From an uncultured Lachnospiraceae bacterium (GTDB lineage Bacteria; Bacillota; Clostridia; Lachnospirales; Lachnospiraceae): 36,049 nucleotides of DNA. The stretch spans positions 1 through 36,049 of the forward strand of contig CALWGV010000003.1 in assembly GCA_944380185.1 (NCBI GenBank), written 5' to 3'. Both the position numbers and the translations under genes were made by a program. This document shows positions 25,913-34,939 of this stretch, piece by piece; the first letter of the stretch is position 1, and every line of letters begins with the position of its first letter. The notes beneath the pieces are model-generated. The model made no database searches, was not told the origin of the DNA, and saw only the letters and a program-made list of their open reading frames with translations.

Positions 25913-27361
25913 TTACACTGCGCTGTGCTTCTTGGGCGGACGTGATTCTCTTTTGGTAAACAGCATCTCAAAAGCTCCGATCAGATATTTGCGGGTAGCT
26001 TCCTCGGGAATAATCTGATCCACATACCCTCTGGCAGCAGCCGCCTGAGCGCTGGCCTGGAGCTCGGCATATTTCGCTGCCGCCTCCTTCAGCGTTTCCG
26101 CCTTGTCCTGAGCCGCTTCAATCTCACCGGCATACATTACTCTGGCTGCTGCCTCGGGCTCCATCACGCCGATGGCTGCTTTCGGCCAGGCATAGACCAG
26201 ATCCGCCCCCAGAGCTTTGCTGTTCATCACAAGGACAGCGCTGGAATAGGCCTGTCCCACGATTACATTGACCCGCGGAGTCGTCGCCTCGGCAAAGACC
26301 TGCGTCAGATGTGCCGCCGCCGCGGCAATCCCTGCCTCCTCCTCCACGGAAGCGGCAAAACCGGCTACCTGGGTGAGCGTCAGAAGCGGAATTTCAAAAG
26401 CGTCGCAGAAGCGGACAAAGCGAGCCGCCTTCTCACAGCCGCCGCAGGTCAGTCTGCCGTCGTAGGCTGCCGCCTTTTCCCCTTCAGGAGACCAGAGCTC
26501 CGTGCGATTGGCCACTGCTCCCACTGTCATGCCGTTCAGGCGGATAAATCCTGTGGCCATCTCCGAGTGATAATCTCTTCTCACCTCAAAGAAAAAGCCG
26601 CTGTCGGACAAAACCTCCAGCATCCGTCCCCCGTCTCCACCGCAGCCGGTGATCTCCGGGCACAGGCGATTCAAGTCATCCAGGCACTCATCATAGGACA
26701 TATCATCTTCATTGTTGGCCGGCAGGATAGAGATCAAGGTCCGGATCTTCCGTAAAATCTCCTCCTCGGTCCCCACATCACCGGAACCTGCATGTCCGCT
26801 CTGGTAGGAAGCGCAGGCCGTGTCGCACTTATCCGACCGATTGCCCTCCAGCGTATTGGGCGCATTGACAAAAAGTCTTCCGCTCTCCTCGATAAAGCTG
26901 AAATCCGAAAGCTGAGGCATCAGAGCCATACCGCCGCCGCAGCTGCCAAAAACGGCAGTAATCTGAGGAATGACTCCCGACGCGTCGCTCTGGAGCCGAT
27001 AGATACGGCCAAAGCCATTCAGCGCATCCAGAGCCTCCTGAAGCCGCAGGCCGGCGCAGTCCAGCAGGCCAATCACCGGAGCGCCCATCCGCATGGCCAA
27101 TTCATAGAGCCGGCAGATCTTGGCCGCGTGCATCTCTCCCAGGGAGCCTCCCAGCACAGAGGCATCCTGACTGTAGACATAGACCAGATTGCCATCGATG
27201 GTGCCGTAGCCGGTGACCACACCGTCCGTGGGCTCTGCGCAGGCAGTCATGTTAAAATCCGTGCTTCTGGCCGTCACCGCCGCGCCCAGTTCCAGAAAGC
27301 TTCCCTCATCCAACAGGACGGCGATTCTCTTTCTCGCCGCACTCATTGAAACATTCGTCAT
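25913..27361 (-). CDS. acyl-CoA carboxyltransferase, MmdA/12S type
   Basis: A 482-residue crotonase-fold carboxyltransferase, the type that removes CO2 from methylmalonyl-CoA or a similar acyl-CoA and loads biotin. Both half-domains are present. The N-half has AARKRIAVLLDEGSFLELGA, DGVVTGYGTIDGNLVYVYSQD (split family motif), VLGGSLGEMHAAKI and VFGSCGGGMA. The C-half has ARFVRFCDAFEIPLLTLTQV, NVIVGQAYSSAVLVMNSKAL, YAWPKAAIGVMEPEAAARVM and YVDQIIPEEATRKYL. The start at 27361 was preferred to 27388 because GGAGGAGAAAA lies just upstream. It is the first gene of the operon. The acyl-CoA substrate cannot be read from the sequence. Confidence 0.92.
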   Translation of the reverse strand: MTNVSMSAARKRIAVLLDEGSFLELGAAVTARSTDFNMTACAEPTDGVVTGYGTIDGNLVYVYSQDASVLGGSLGEMHAAKICRLYELAMRMGAPVIGLLDCAGLRLQEALDALNGFGRIYRLQSDASGVIPQITAVFGSCGGGMALMPQLSDFSFIEESGRLFVNAPNTLEGNRSDKCDTACASYQSGHAGSGDVGTEEEILRKIRTLISILPANNEDDMSYDECLDDLNRLCPEITGCGGDGGRMLEVLSDSGFFFEVRRDYHSEMATGFIRLNGMTVGAVANRTELWSPEGEKAAAYDGRLTCGGCEKAARFVRFCDAFEIPLLTLTQVAGFAASVEEEAGIAAAAAHLTQVFAEATTPRVNVIVGQAYSSAVLVMNSKALGADLVYAWPKAAIGVMEPEAAARVMYAGEIEAAQDKAETLKEAAAKYAELQASAQAAAARGYVDQIIPEEATRKYLIGAFEMLFTKRESRPPKKHSAV

Positions 27362-27417
27362 TTTTCTCCTCCAATTTCTATCTGGCATCCAACCATGTTC
27401 AGAAAAGATTCCTTACT

Positions 27418-27446
27418 ATCATAGCCTTTTTTTGTGCAAAATGCAA
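27418..27446 (-). promoter_or_regulatory. promoter of the carboxyltransferase operon
   Basis: TTGCAT, 17 nt, TATGAT on the minus strand, about 55 nt before the first start codon. Confidence 0.7.
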
Positions 27447-27498
27447 CCTCTGGCCTCAAAAAAGACATATATTTAACACTCTTTCGATGGCTTTCGAC

Positions 27499-28776
27499 TC
27501 ATTGCGCCAAAAGCAGTTTCCACACGTAGCGCAGATACCAGGAGTAATCTCTTTTCTCCACATCCCGTACCGTAATCAGATTGTAGCTTCTGACCGCCTC
27601 TCCGTCCAGCAGATAAGTCACGGAGCCGACTGCCGTCCCGGCCTGCACCGGAGCCGTCAGGCTATCTTCTGTCTGCACCTGCATGGTCACCTCCTCATCC
27701 GGCCGCAAGAGCAGAGACAGGCCCGCCCCCTGCCCGCCGTAGTCCGCCTTTAACGCCACATAAGCCTCGCCGTCAGGGCTTTCATCCCAGGGCACTCCCT
27801 CCTCCACCAATATCTCCGTAAGTTCAGGCTCACGCCACACATCACGATACTCGTAATTTTCCAGTCCATAGTTTACCAGGGTACGCATATCGGACCACTT
27901 GTAAGTCTTGTTGCCCGGCCAGCCGCAGGCCAAAAGAGCCACGATGTAGAGCTCTCCGTCCTGCTCCACCGCCCCTACATAGCAGTACCCTGCTTTGGCG
28001 GTAAATCCGGTCTTTCCGGTCAAAGCTCCCTCCATCATATCCAGAAAAGCGTTGTGGTTGTAGCAGACAAAGCTTCTCCTGCCGTTCCCATCTGTAAACT
28101 GGTAGGCATCCGTACGGGTAATCTCCAGAAACTCCTCCCTTTTGGGCGATTCCCGTATGCAGTAACGCAGGATCCTGGCCAGATCGGCGGCCGTAGTGGA
28201 ATGAGCTCTCTCCTCGCTCTGTCCGTCTGCATTTCGGCACAGGGCCGTGGCGTCCAGTCCGTTGGGCGTCACGAAAAAAGTATCGTAGGCCCCGATATCC
28301 CTCGCTTTTTGATTCATCATGGCCGCAAAATTCTCCACTGAGCCTGCCACTCCCTCGGCTACCACCACGGCCGTGTCATTATGACTTTCCAGCATCAAAG
28401 AATAGAGAAGATCTCCCAGCCGATAAGTCTCCCCCTCCCGCACCCCCAGATGGACCTCCGGCATGGACGACGCGTATGAGGAGACCGTCAGCATATCGTC
28501 AGGATCTCCGTTCTCCAGAGCCAGGATACAGGTCATGATTTTGGTGGTGCTGGCCATCGGAAGGATTTCATAGCCGTTTTTTTCGTAGAGAATCCTCCCG
28601 CTGTCCCCGTCCATCAGCACAGCGCTCTGGGCATAGAGGGAGAGCTGCTCCTCCCTTTGCGCTGCCAGAGCCGTTCCCGTCTGTCCTCCCATCAGAAAAA
28701 GGCCCAGGCTTATCCACAGAATGAAGAGCCGTTCAGCCTTGTTTTTTCTCCTTTTTCTTTTCTGCATATACACCAT
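27499..28776 (-). CDS. D-alanyl-D-alanine carboxypeptidase (S11, DacF-like)
   Basis: A 425-residue secreted penicillin-binding protein that trims the terminal D-Ala of peptidoglycan pentapeptides. A very basic N-terminus (QKRKRRKNKAERL) leads a signal peptide cut after GTALA. The S11 motifs follow: nucleophile PMASTTKIM, ESHN and KTGFTAKAG. A C-terminal beta domain then precedes a final helix (YSWYLRYVWKLLLAQ) that may tether the protein to the membrane. The start is uncertain between ATG 28776 and ATG 28767, neither with a strong ribosome site; codons above 28776 look non-coding. It is divergent from azlC. The frame and all active-site motifs are intact. Confidence 0.92.
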   Translation of the reverse strand: MVYMQKRKRRKNKAERLFILWISLGLFLMGGQTGTALAAQREEQLSLYAQSAVLMDGDSGRILYEKNGYEILPMASTTKIMTCILALENGDPDDMLTVSSYASSMPEVHLGVREGETYRLGDLLYSLMLESHNDTAVVVAEGVAGSVENFAAMMNQKARDIGAYDTFFVTPNGLDATALCRNADGQSEERAHSTTAADLARILRYCIRESPKREEFLEITRTDAYQFTDGNGRRSFVCYNHNAFLDMMEGALTGKTGFTAKAGYCYVGAVEQDGELYIVALLACGWPGNKTYKWSDMRTLVNYGLENYEYRDVWREPELTEILVEEGVPWDESPDGEAYVALKADYGGQGAGLSLLLRPDEEVTMQVQTEDSLTAPVQAGTAVGSVTYLLDGEAVRSYNLITVRDVEKRDYSWYLRYVWKLLLAQ

Positions 28777-28835
28777 TCCGCCATATTTTGCTCTCTGCCA
28801 TTCTATGAACAGACGAAAGGCAAAAGAACAGTGCA

Positions 28836-28864
28836 TTGACTTTTCAGCCGGAATCCACTAGTAT
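28836..28864 (+). promoter_or_regulatory. promoter of azlCD
   Basis: TTGACT, 17 nt, TAGTAT on the plus strand. Confidence 0.6.
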
Positions 28865-28928
28865 AGAAATCAATTCGCGGACCATCTGCGCCCGACCAGG
28901 CGGCCGCAATGGAGGAGGGAGGCCATCC

Positions 28929-29690
28929 ATGAAAAAAGAACACTACAGACAAGCTTTCTACCTGACCCTGCCCGTAATGGCCGGCTACCTGTTTTTAGGC
29001 TGCGCCTTTGGCATTCTCTTTCAGGAACAGGGCTACGGTCCTCTGTGGGCAGCCCTGATGTCCTTTGCCGTCTACGCCGGCTCCCTGCAGTTTGCAGCCG
29101 TCGGCCTGTTTGCCGCCCCTTTTTCTCCGCTCTCCGCTCTGCTTTTGGCCCTGACTGTCAATGCCAGGCACGTTTTCTACGGCCTCTCCATGCTGGATAA
29201 GTATGAGGGCCGCGGATTGACCAAATGGTACTGCGTCTTCGGCCTCTCTGATGAGACCTACTCTCTTTTGTGCACCGGCAGAACGCCGGAGGGCGCCGAC
29301 CCGGCCCGTTTTCGCTTTCTTGTCACGCTGCTGGATCAAAGCTACTGGATTATAGGAAGCGCAGCGGGAGCTCTGATCGGACGCTATCTACCCTTCTCCA
29401 GTGAAGGCATCGACTTCGTGATGACCGCCCTCTTTCTGGTGATTGCCATCGAACAGTGGGAGAAAGCAGAAGACCATCTTCCGGCAGTCGGAGGGTTCAT
29501 TCTCTCCCTGATCTGCCTGTTTTTCTTTGGTCCCGATTCCTTCCTGATTCCCTCCATGGCTGCTATTCTGCTCTTTCAGTATCTGCTCTACCGCCGCGAC
29601 TGCCGGCAAAAGTCCTCCCCATACCGGCCGGCAGATTACATGGACGCCGCCGGACAGGCAGAAAAAAAGGAAGGTGACCATACATGCTGA
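28929..29690 (+). CDS. azlC: AzlC-type branched-chain amino acid exporter, large subunit
   Basis: A 253-residue inner-membrane protein of the AzlC/LIV-E family that, with AzlD, exports branched-chain or similar amino acids. Conserved stretches are LPVMAGYLFLGCAFGILF, FAVYAGSLQFAAVGLF, LTVNARHVFYGLSML and FGLSDETYSLL. Seven to eight membrane segments are visible. ATG 28929 has GGAGGAGGGAGG upstream; the 31 in-frame codons before it hold the promoter and are not coding. The stop overlaps the azlD start by 7 nt, indicating translational coupling. A local regulator is not seen. Confidence 0.93.
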   Translation: MKKEHYRQAFYLTLPVMAGYLFLGCAFGILFQEQGYGPLWAALMSFAVYAGSLQFAAVGLFAAPFSPLSALLLALTVNARHVFYGLSMLDKYEGRGLTKWYCVFGLSDETYSLLCTGRTPEGADPARFRFLVTLLDQSYWIIGSAAGALIGRYLPFSSEGIDFVMTALFLVIAIEQWEKAEDHLPAVGGFILSLICLFFFGPDSFLIPSMAAILLFQYLLYRRDCRQKSSPYRPADYMDAAGQAEKKEGDHTC

Positions 29691-30013
29691 CTACCTCCCA
29701 ATCTCTGATTCTCATCGCTATCCTTGCGGCCGTCACTTTTCTCACCAGAGCCATCCCCTTCCTTCTCTTCCCCGACAAGAACCGGATGCCTTCCTTCGTC
29801 CGCTATCTGGGTCAGGCTCTGCCCTACTCGATCATGGCCATGCTGGTAGTGTACTGTTATAAAAACGTCAGCCTGACCGCCTCGCCCTTTGGCATCCCGG
29901 AGTTTATCTGCGCCCTGTTCATCCTGATCCTCCACCGGCGGCGGCATAACCTGATCCTCTCCATCGCCGGAGGCACCATCCTCTATATGCTCCTGGTACA
30001 GATGGTATTCTGA
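29684..30013 (+). CDS. azlD: AzlD-type exporter small subunit
   Basis: A 109-residue membrane protein with four hydrophobic helices. It has the AzlD marks AAVTFLTRAIPFLLFPD and PSFVRYLGQALPYSIMAMLVVY. It partners AzlC, with which its start overlaps. Its 3' end overlaps the opposite-strand pcp gene by 31 nt, and no terminator can fit between the two, so transcription from each must run into the other. Confidence 0.92.
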   Translation: MLTTSQSLILIAILAAVTFLTRAIPFLLFPDKNRMPSFVRYLGQALPYSIMAMLVVYCYKNVSLTASPFGIPEFICALFILILHRRRHNLILSIAGGTILYMLLVQMVF

Positions 30014-30639
30014 ATTTTCCTCTTCAGCATCTCTTCGATGATGAATTCCACAGTACGGGCCATCTTCTCCACCGGCAGAGAGGGCTTATCCCTGTCGATC
30101 CCCTGCTGTCCGTCCGCCCAGGGCAGATGGACAAAATCCCCCCACACAGCGGGGACAGCTTCGTTGGCCGGCAGCCTGCCGATCTCATGCATCAGCGTGT
30201 AAAAAATACAGTTGCAGACATATGTTCCCGCCGAATCGGATACGGCAGCCGGCAGCCCCGCAGTCACAGCCGCCGCCACCGCTGCCTTTACCGGCGCATT
30301 GGAAAAATAAGCTGCCGGTCCTGCAGGCTCCACCGGCTCCTCATCAGGCTGAAAGCCTGCGTTGTCCGGAATACGGGCATCCATCAGATTGACCGCCACT
30401 CTCTCAGGAGTCACAAGTTTCCGACCGCCTGCCTGCCCCATACAAATCACCAGCTCCGGCCGTTCCTCGGCCACGGCCTGCCGCAAAGCCTCCGCTCCTG
30501 CCCTAAACTCTACCGGCAGAATCCGCTTTGCCACAGTGTAATTCTCTCCCCGCAGCTTCACCGCGCTGCACACCAGAGCCGAACTATTTACCGCATCTGT
30601 CCCAAAGGGCTCAAAAGCCGTCAAAAGCACTTTTCGCAT
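29983..30639 (-). CDS. pcp: pyroglutamyl-peptidase I
   Basis: A 218-residue cytoplasmic cysteine peptidase (C15) that removes N-terminal pyroglutamate from peptides. The catalytic triad can be placed: Glu in TPERVAVNLMDARIPDN, Cys in DSAGTYVCNCIFY, His in WGDFVHLPW. FEPFGTDAVNSSA opens the fold. ATG 30639 follows AAGGAGAGGG. It starts 47 nt after proA and is likely the last gene of the proline operon, a sensible partner because both deal with glutamate-derived rings. The C-terminal tail (KRKIQNTICTRSI) is encoded by DNA shared with azlD. Confidence 0.95.
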   Translation of the reverse strand: MRKVLLTAFEPFGTDAVNSSALVCSAVKLRGENYTVAKRILPVEFRAGAEALRQAVAEERPELVICMGQAGGRKLVTPERVAVNLMDARIPDNAGFQPDEEPVEPAGPAAYFSNAPVKAAVAAAVTAGLPAAVSDSAGTYVCNCIFYTLMHEIGRLPANEAVPAVWGDFVHLPWADGQQGIDRDKPSLPVEKMARTVEFIIEEMLKRKIQNTICTRSI

Positions 30640-30686
30640 CTGCCCTCTCCTTCCTGCTGCTCTTGCTGTCCGCTCCCCTGCACTTT

Positions 30687-31934
30687 TCAGGGGCGTATCT
30701 GGCCGTTTCCATAGATCACATATTTCGTCGTTGTCAGCTCCTTCAACCCCATGGGACCTCTGGCATGCAGCTTCTGGGTACTGATGCCGATCTCCGCGCC
30801 GAAGCCAAACTCGCTGCCGTCGGTAAAGCGGGTGGAAGCATTGACATAGACTGCCGCCGCATCGATTTCATCCAGGAAACGCTGCGCATTGCCATAATCC
30901 CGGGTGACGATGGCCTCGGAATGACCGGTATTGTATCGGTTGATATGGGCGATAGCTTCATCCAGACTTTTTACCGTTTTCACCGACAGGATGTAGTCCA
31001 GATATTCCATGCCCCAGTCCTCCTCCGTGGCCGGCTGTATCCGCCTATCTGCCTCGCAGGCTTTCTTGTCTCCCCGAATCTCCACATGATGAGCGTCCAG
31101 CCGATCGCAAAGCCTCGGCAAAAAGGTCTGGGCCACTGCCTCATGAATCACCATTGACTCGCAGGCATTGCAGACGCCTACCCGTCCCGTCTTGGCATTG
31201 TCGATAATATCCAAGGCCATGGAAAGATCTGCCGAGGCATCCACGTAGATATGGCAGTTGCCTGTGCCTGTCTCGATGACCGGGACGGTGCTCTCACGCA
31301 CCACTGTGCGGATCAGGCCGGCCCCGCCCCGGGGAATCAGCACGTCCAGATAGTCGTTCATCTTCATGAATTCCGCCGTTACCTGCCGGTCCGTGCTGTC
31401 GATCAGCTGCAAAATGCCCTCGCCTAAACCGCCCTTCATCAGGGCTCTCTGCAGAGCCGTTACAATGGCCCTGTTGGAATGAATGGCATCGCTTCCCCCT
31501 TTCAGGACCGCTGCATTGCCGGACTTAAAGCACAGACCAAAGGCGTCCGCCGTCACATTGGGCCGGGCCTCATAGATTATGCCAACCACTCCCAGAGGCA
31601 CCCGCTTCTGACCGATCAGAAGGCCGTTGGGCCTCTTTTTCATCCAGAGCACCTCGCCCACCGGATCCTCCAGCGCAGCCACCTGCCGCAGTCCATCTGC
31701 CATGGAACGGATACGCGCCGGGTTCAGAGCCAGACGGTCCAGAAGACCCGCCGACATTCCCCGGGCACGCGCCGCCTCCATGTCCTGCTCATTGGCCGTC
31801 AGGATCTCATCCTGGGCCAGCAGCAATTCCTGCGCCACGCTTTCCAAGATCTCATTTTTGCGCCCGCCGGGCAGAATACGCAGCTTCTGCGCTCCTTCCT
31901 TTGCCAGCCTTCCGATCTGCTCCAGATATTCCAT
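30687..31934 (-). CDS. proA: gamma-glutamyl phosphate reductase
   Basis: ProA reduces gamma-glutamyl phosphate to glutamate-5-semialdehyde with NADPH, the second step of proline synthesis. The 415 residues are full length. Conserved parts are [52 protein letters not shown] and [12 protein letters not shown]. The catalytic cysteine lies in [13 protein letters not shown], and [20 protein letters not shown] is near the end. It begins 10 nt after proB, so the kinase and reductase are coupled, as expected for an unstable intermediate. proC is not in the window. Confidence 0.97.
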   Translation of the reverse strand: MEYLEQIGRLAKEGAQKLRILPGGRKNEILESVAQELLLAQDEILTANEQDMEAARARGMSAGLLDRLALNPARIRSMADGLRQVAALEDPVGEVLWMKKRPNGLLIGQKRVPLGVVGIIYEARPNVTADAFGLCFKSGNAAVLKGGSDAIHSNRAIVTALQRALMKGGLGEGILQLIDSTDRQVTAEFMKMNDYLDVLIPRGGAGLIRTVVRESTVPVIETGTGNCHIYVDASADLSMALDIIDNAKTGRVGVCNACESMVIHEAVAQTFLPRLCDRLDAHHVEIRGDKKACEADRRIQPATEEDWGMEYLDYILSVKTVKSLDEAIAHINRYNTGHSEAIVTRDYGNAQRFLDEIDAAAVYVNASTRFTDGSEFGFGAEIGISTQKLHARGPMGLKELTTTKYVIYGNGQIRP

Positions 31935-31944
31935 AGCTTCTCTC

Positions 31945-32793
31945 CTACATCAGGTATTTCTCCAGATCAAAATGTTCCTCTCGGGCCGCCAGAAACAAAG
32001 TTCCTCTCTCTTCACCGTCCATCAGCCGGTGGATTATCCCCACGTCGCCGCCGTCCGCTATAATCATATCGGCCCCTGAGGCCGTGGCAATCCGGGCGCA
32101 GGACAGCTTGGTGGCCATTCCTCCGGTACCTGCGCGGGTTCCCGCGCCTTTGCCAAGCCTCATGATCTCCTCATCCAGCCTCTCCACCTTATCGATGAAA
32201 CATGCCTCCGGATTCAGACGAGGATCATCCGTATAGAGACCCTCGATATCTGACAGAAGGATCAGCAGATCCGCCCCAATCATGGCCGTCACCACCGCAG
32301 ACAGCGTGTCGTTGTCCCCGAACTGCTGCAGCTGCGACAATTCATAGGTGGAAATGGTATCATTTTCGTTGACAATCGGAATCACGCCCAACCCCAGAAG
32401 CTTCTCAAAAGTATTCTGAGCATTCTCCCGATTGATCGCGTTGAGCATGGTGTTTTTGGTCATCAGAATCTGGGAGGCAATACAGTTGTATTCGGCGAAA
32501 AGCCTCTGATAGATCATCATCAGCCTGGCCTGTCCCACCGAGGCGCAGGCCTGTTTTAGAGCCGTCTGCTGCGGCCGCTCGGAAAGGCCCAGAGTTCTGG
32601 CCCCCACAGCGATGGCGCCGGAGCTGACTAACACCACCTGAATCCCCCGGTTTCGCAGATCGCACAGTTCCCTTACCAGCTTCTCCAGCTTAATCAAATT
32701 TACCTCGCCGGTCTCCTCATGGGTCAGGGAAGAACTGCCGATCTTGACGACAATTCTCTTTTTATCCCTCAACCTGGCACGGTTTTCATCCAT
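31945..32793 (-). CDS. proB: glutamate 5-kinase, short form
   Basis: ProB phosphorylates glutamate to start proline synthesis. The 282-residue product has the amino acid kinase fold: [12 protein letters not shown] at the nucleotide site, [17 protein letters not shown], then [25 protein letters not shown] and [16 protein letters not shown]. The C-terminal PUA domain of the E. coli enzyme is absent, which is usual in this bacterial group and may change feedback inhibition. ATG 32793 is used; GAGAGGAGG lies about 10 nt upstream. It is 39 nt after the HAD phosphatase gene. Confidence 0.96.
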   Translation of the reverse strand: MDENRARLRDKKRIVVKIGSSSLTHEETGEVNLIKLEKLVRELCDLRNRGIQVVLVSSGAIAVGARTLGLSERPQQTALKQACASVGQARLMMIYQRLFAEYNCIASQILMTKNTMLNAINRENAQNTFEKLLGLGVIPIVNENDTISTYELSQLQQFGDNDTLSAVVTAMIGADLLILLSDIEGLYTDDPRLNPEACFIDKVERLDEEIMRLGKGAGTRAGTGGMATKLSCARIATASGADMIIADGGDVGIIHRLMDGEERGTLFLAAREEHFDLEKYLM

Positions 32794-32832
32794 CCCTCTG
32801 TCTGCCTCCTCTCCATCAGGGAAGCCACCCTC

Positions 32833-33486
32833 TCAGGCCAGCAGCCACTGAACCATGTCTCCCGGTGAAGCAGCGATAAAATCGGCCCCCGCGCAGGCGA
32901 GCTCCTCACGGCTGCCATAACCGGTAAGCAAACCCACGGTAGAGATACCGTTGGCCTTTCCGCCGATGATATCATGCTTGCGGTCGCCCACCATGGCCGC
33001 AAACGGCTTTTCTTCCTCTGTCACGCAAAGTTCCACGAGAGCCCGGGCCACGATATCCTTTTTCAGCGCATGGCTTCCGTCGGGAGCACTGCAGCAGATG
33101 GTGTCAAAATACTGCTCCAGATCAAAATGCCTCAGCACTAAGGTGGCCACCGTAATCGGCTTGGAGCTGGCTACAGCCAGATGAAAACCTGCCCTGCGCA
33201 AGGTCTTGAGCGCCTCGGGAATGCCGGAAATCAGCTCGTTTTCCTGCCAGCCCACATCGTTGTATCTCTCCCGAAATTTGGCCACCAGGGAATCCGCCTT
33301 CGCTTCATCCACCTTAAGCCTTGTCATAAACTCGTCCCGCAGCGGCGGACCGATATAGACTTCCAGCTCATGTCTGTCCGATACGGGAATCCCGTGCCAT
33401 TCAAAGGAATACTGGATGCTCTTTGTTATCCCCTCTCCGGGGTCGGTCAGCGTGCCGTCCAAATCAAAGAGTGCATACCGAAACAT
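32833..33486 (-). CDS. HAD-superfamily hydrolase (phosphoglycolate phosphatase-like)
   Basis: A 217-residue cytoplasmic phosphatase. Motif I is FDLDGTLTDPGEGI (nucleophile and acid Asp). The helical cap follows (SYxFEWHGI type, with IGPPLRDEF). Motif II is AVASSKP, motif III the lysine in HALKKDI, and motif IV GDRKHDIIGGKANGI. This matches the Gph/PgmB-like subgroup; the true substrate is unknown. ATG 33486 follows GAGGAGG at 5 nt; the 22 in-frame codons above overlap the end of the SEC-C gene and are not coding. It sits between the SEC-C gene and proB in one operon, with no obvious pathway link. Confidence 0.92.
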   Translation of the reverse strand: MFRYALFDLDGTLTDPGEGITKSIQYSFEWHGIPVSDRHELEVYIGPPLRDEFMTRLKVDEAKADSLVAKFRERYNDVGWQENELISGIPEALKTLRRAGFHLAVASSKPITVATLVLRHFDLEQYFDTICCSAPDGSHALKKDIVARALVELCVTEEEKPFAAMVGDRKHDIIGGKANGISTVGLLTGYGSREELACAGADFIAASPGDMVQWLLA

Positions 33487-33496
33487 GCCGTCCTCC

Positions 33497-33994
33497 TCAC
33501 CTGCCGCAGCAGTATTTGTATTTCTTGCCGGAACCGCAGGGACAGGGCTCATTGCGGCCGATCTTGCGCCCCTTTACGATGGTGCCGGAGGATTTCTGCT
33601 CCCGATAGAGCTCCTTTCTTCTCTCCGGAGTGAGAAGCTCATCCCACTGAGGCAGCTCATAGAGCCACTTGGCCTTTGCCGCCACCATATTGTAATAGAG
33701 CTTCTCCGGATCGTAATCCAGGGATACCGGCGTATCCTCCTCCATGGTCTCGATAGGATTAGGCGTCTTCAGGCTGTCGTTGATGCCGTCTAAGAATCCC
33801 ACCATCAGGGAAAGCTCGGCTCCAAACCTCTCGGCCAGCTCCTTCACCGTGCCAGTCACCGGCTCCGCCGCCGCCAGAATCTGCTCGTAGATCTCTTTTT
33901 CCTTATTAAAATATGCACCCCAGAAAAGCTGCTCGCTTCTCTGGTCTCTCTCGCTCTCATATGCTGCCTGTCTCCAATTTTCCAGTAAAGTCAT
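33497..33994 (-). CDS. SEC-C motif protein
   Basis: A 165-residue cytoplasmic protein. The main part is helical ([33 protein letters not shown], then [21 protein letters not shown]). It ends with a zinc-binding SEC-C motif, [20 protein letters not shown], the module at the end of SecA that contacts SecB and ribosomes. Proteins with this layout are common in clostridia and uncharacterised. ATG 33994 follows AAAGAGGTAA; the 11 codons above lack a ribosome site. It is the first gene of the operon that continues with the HAD phosphatase and proBA. Confidence 0.88.
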   Translation of the reverse strand: MTLLENWRQAAYESERDQRSEQLFWGAYFNKEKEIYEQILAAAEPVTGTVKELAERFGAELSLMVGFLDGINDSLKTPNPIETMEEDTPVSLDYDPEKLYYNMVAAKAKWLYELPQWDELLTPERRKELYREQKSSGTIVKGRKIGRNEPCPCGSGKKYKYCCGR

Positions 33995-34050
33995 CGTATT
34001 ACCTCTTTCTTTTGATTGTCTGATCAATCGGCCATTTCTGCCTTTCTCCC

Positions 34051-34079
34051 AGTATATACGAAAGCCCTCATTTTTGCAA
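34051..34079 (-). promoter_or_regulatory. promoter of the SEC-C/HAD/proBA/pcp operon
   Basis: TTGCAA, 17 nt, TATACT on the minus strand, about 50 nt before the first start codon. Confidence 0.75.
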
Positions 34080-34094
34080 CTTGATTTGCCGGAG

Positions 34095-34131
34095 GAAAAA
34101 AATAAGGAACCGTCCTTGGCCGGACGGCTCC
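34095..34131 (-). terminator. terminator of the GntR/ABC operon
   Basis: GGAACCGTCC/GGACGGCTCC stem with one A-C mismatch, followed on the minus strand by TTATTTTTTT. It lies just after the permease gene. Confidence 0.88.
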
Positions 34132-34153
34132 CGTTATGATCGGCAGATACATT

Positions 34154-34939
34154 TTACTCCAGATTCGCCCTCTTCTCCAGGATCCACGCCCCCAGGAAGA
34201 AATAGATCAGGATCTGCGCGATAATATATATAGTATTAAGCCAAGTGGAACCGCTGTACATCCATCTGACTAAGGCGTTCACTCCGCCGTAAAGGCCGAA
34301 CACCAACGAGCCGATAAAGACAAAGAGCTCCAGCACAATCAGAAGGCCCAGATAAGCTCCGATGGCTCCCCAGATTTTATGTTTGGCAAACATCTGTCCG
34401 ACGCAGATGGAGAAGTAAATCAGCAGAATGCCTCGGATAAAGTTCAGCACGCCGTTGACGAAAAAGAGGGTGCCATAGAAGGACTCGAAGGTCTCAAAGA
34501 AGCTGCGTAAAGCCTGCGCCAGTTCCTCCCATACATTGGCCCCGCCCAACCCTGCGGCCACAATCGCCAGGCCGGCGGCTATGACGATGCCGGTAAGCAC
34601 AATGAAGAACACTCCGCTCAACAGTTTGGACAGCATATGCATCCGGGTAGAAACAGGCAGAGTCAATGTCAGATAGCCCTCGTCCCGCACCAGATTTACA
34701 TAGAAACGGCGGATCACCAGCACGTAAGTCAGGATAACCAGGGCGATCAGGGAACCGCCCCAGAGTATGGTCAGCGAGAGGAAGGTAAAGGCCAGAACCA
34801 TGCCCGGCACGCCGGAGGCCGTATCCACTCCTTTTACGCTGAGCACAAAACCCACAGTCAGCGCGATATAGACGCAATAGCAGACCAGCAGATACCGATA
34901 GCTGGCTTTCAGATCATATTTCAGCAATTTTCCTAACAT
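34154..34939 (-). CDS. ABC transporter permease, ABC-2 type
   Basis: A 261-residue membrane protein with six predicted helices: YRYLLVCYCVYIALTVGFVL, GGSLIALVILTYVLVI, FFIVLTGIVIAAGLAIVAAG, FVNGVLNFIRGILLIYFSI, GAYLGLLIVLELFVFIGSLV and IYIIAQILIYFFLGAWIL. DEGYLTLTLPVSTRMHMLSK is the cytoplasmic stretch typical of such permeases. It overlaps the end of the ATPase gene by 7 nt and forms the membrane half of that exporter. Systems of this layout (YtrA-type GntR, ATPase, permease) often respond to cell-wall-active compounds; the substrate here is unknown. Confidence 0.88.
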   Translation of the reverse strand: MLGKLLKYDLKASYRYLLVCYCVYIALTVGFVLSVKGVDTASGVPGMVLAFTFLSLTILWGGSLIALVILTYVLVIRRFYVNLVRDEGYLTLTLPVSTRMHMLSKLLSGVFFIVLTGIVIAAGLAIVAAGLGGANVWEELAQALRSFFETFESFYGTLFFVNGVLNFIRGILLIYFSICVGQMFAKHKIWGAIGAYLGLLIVLELFVFIGSLVFGLYGGVNALVRWMYSGSTWLNTIYIIAQILIYFFLGAWILEKRANLE

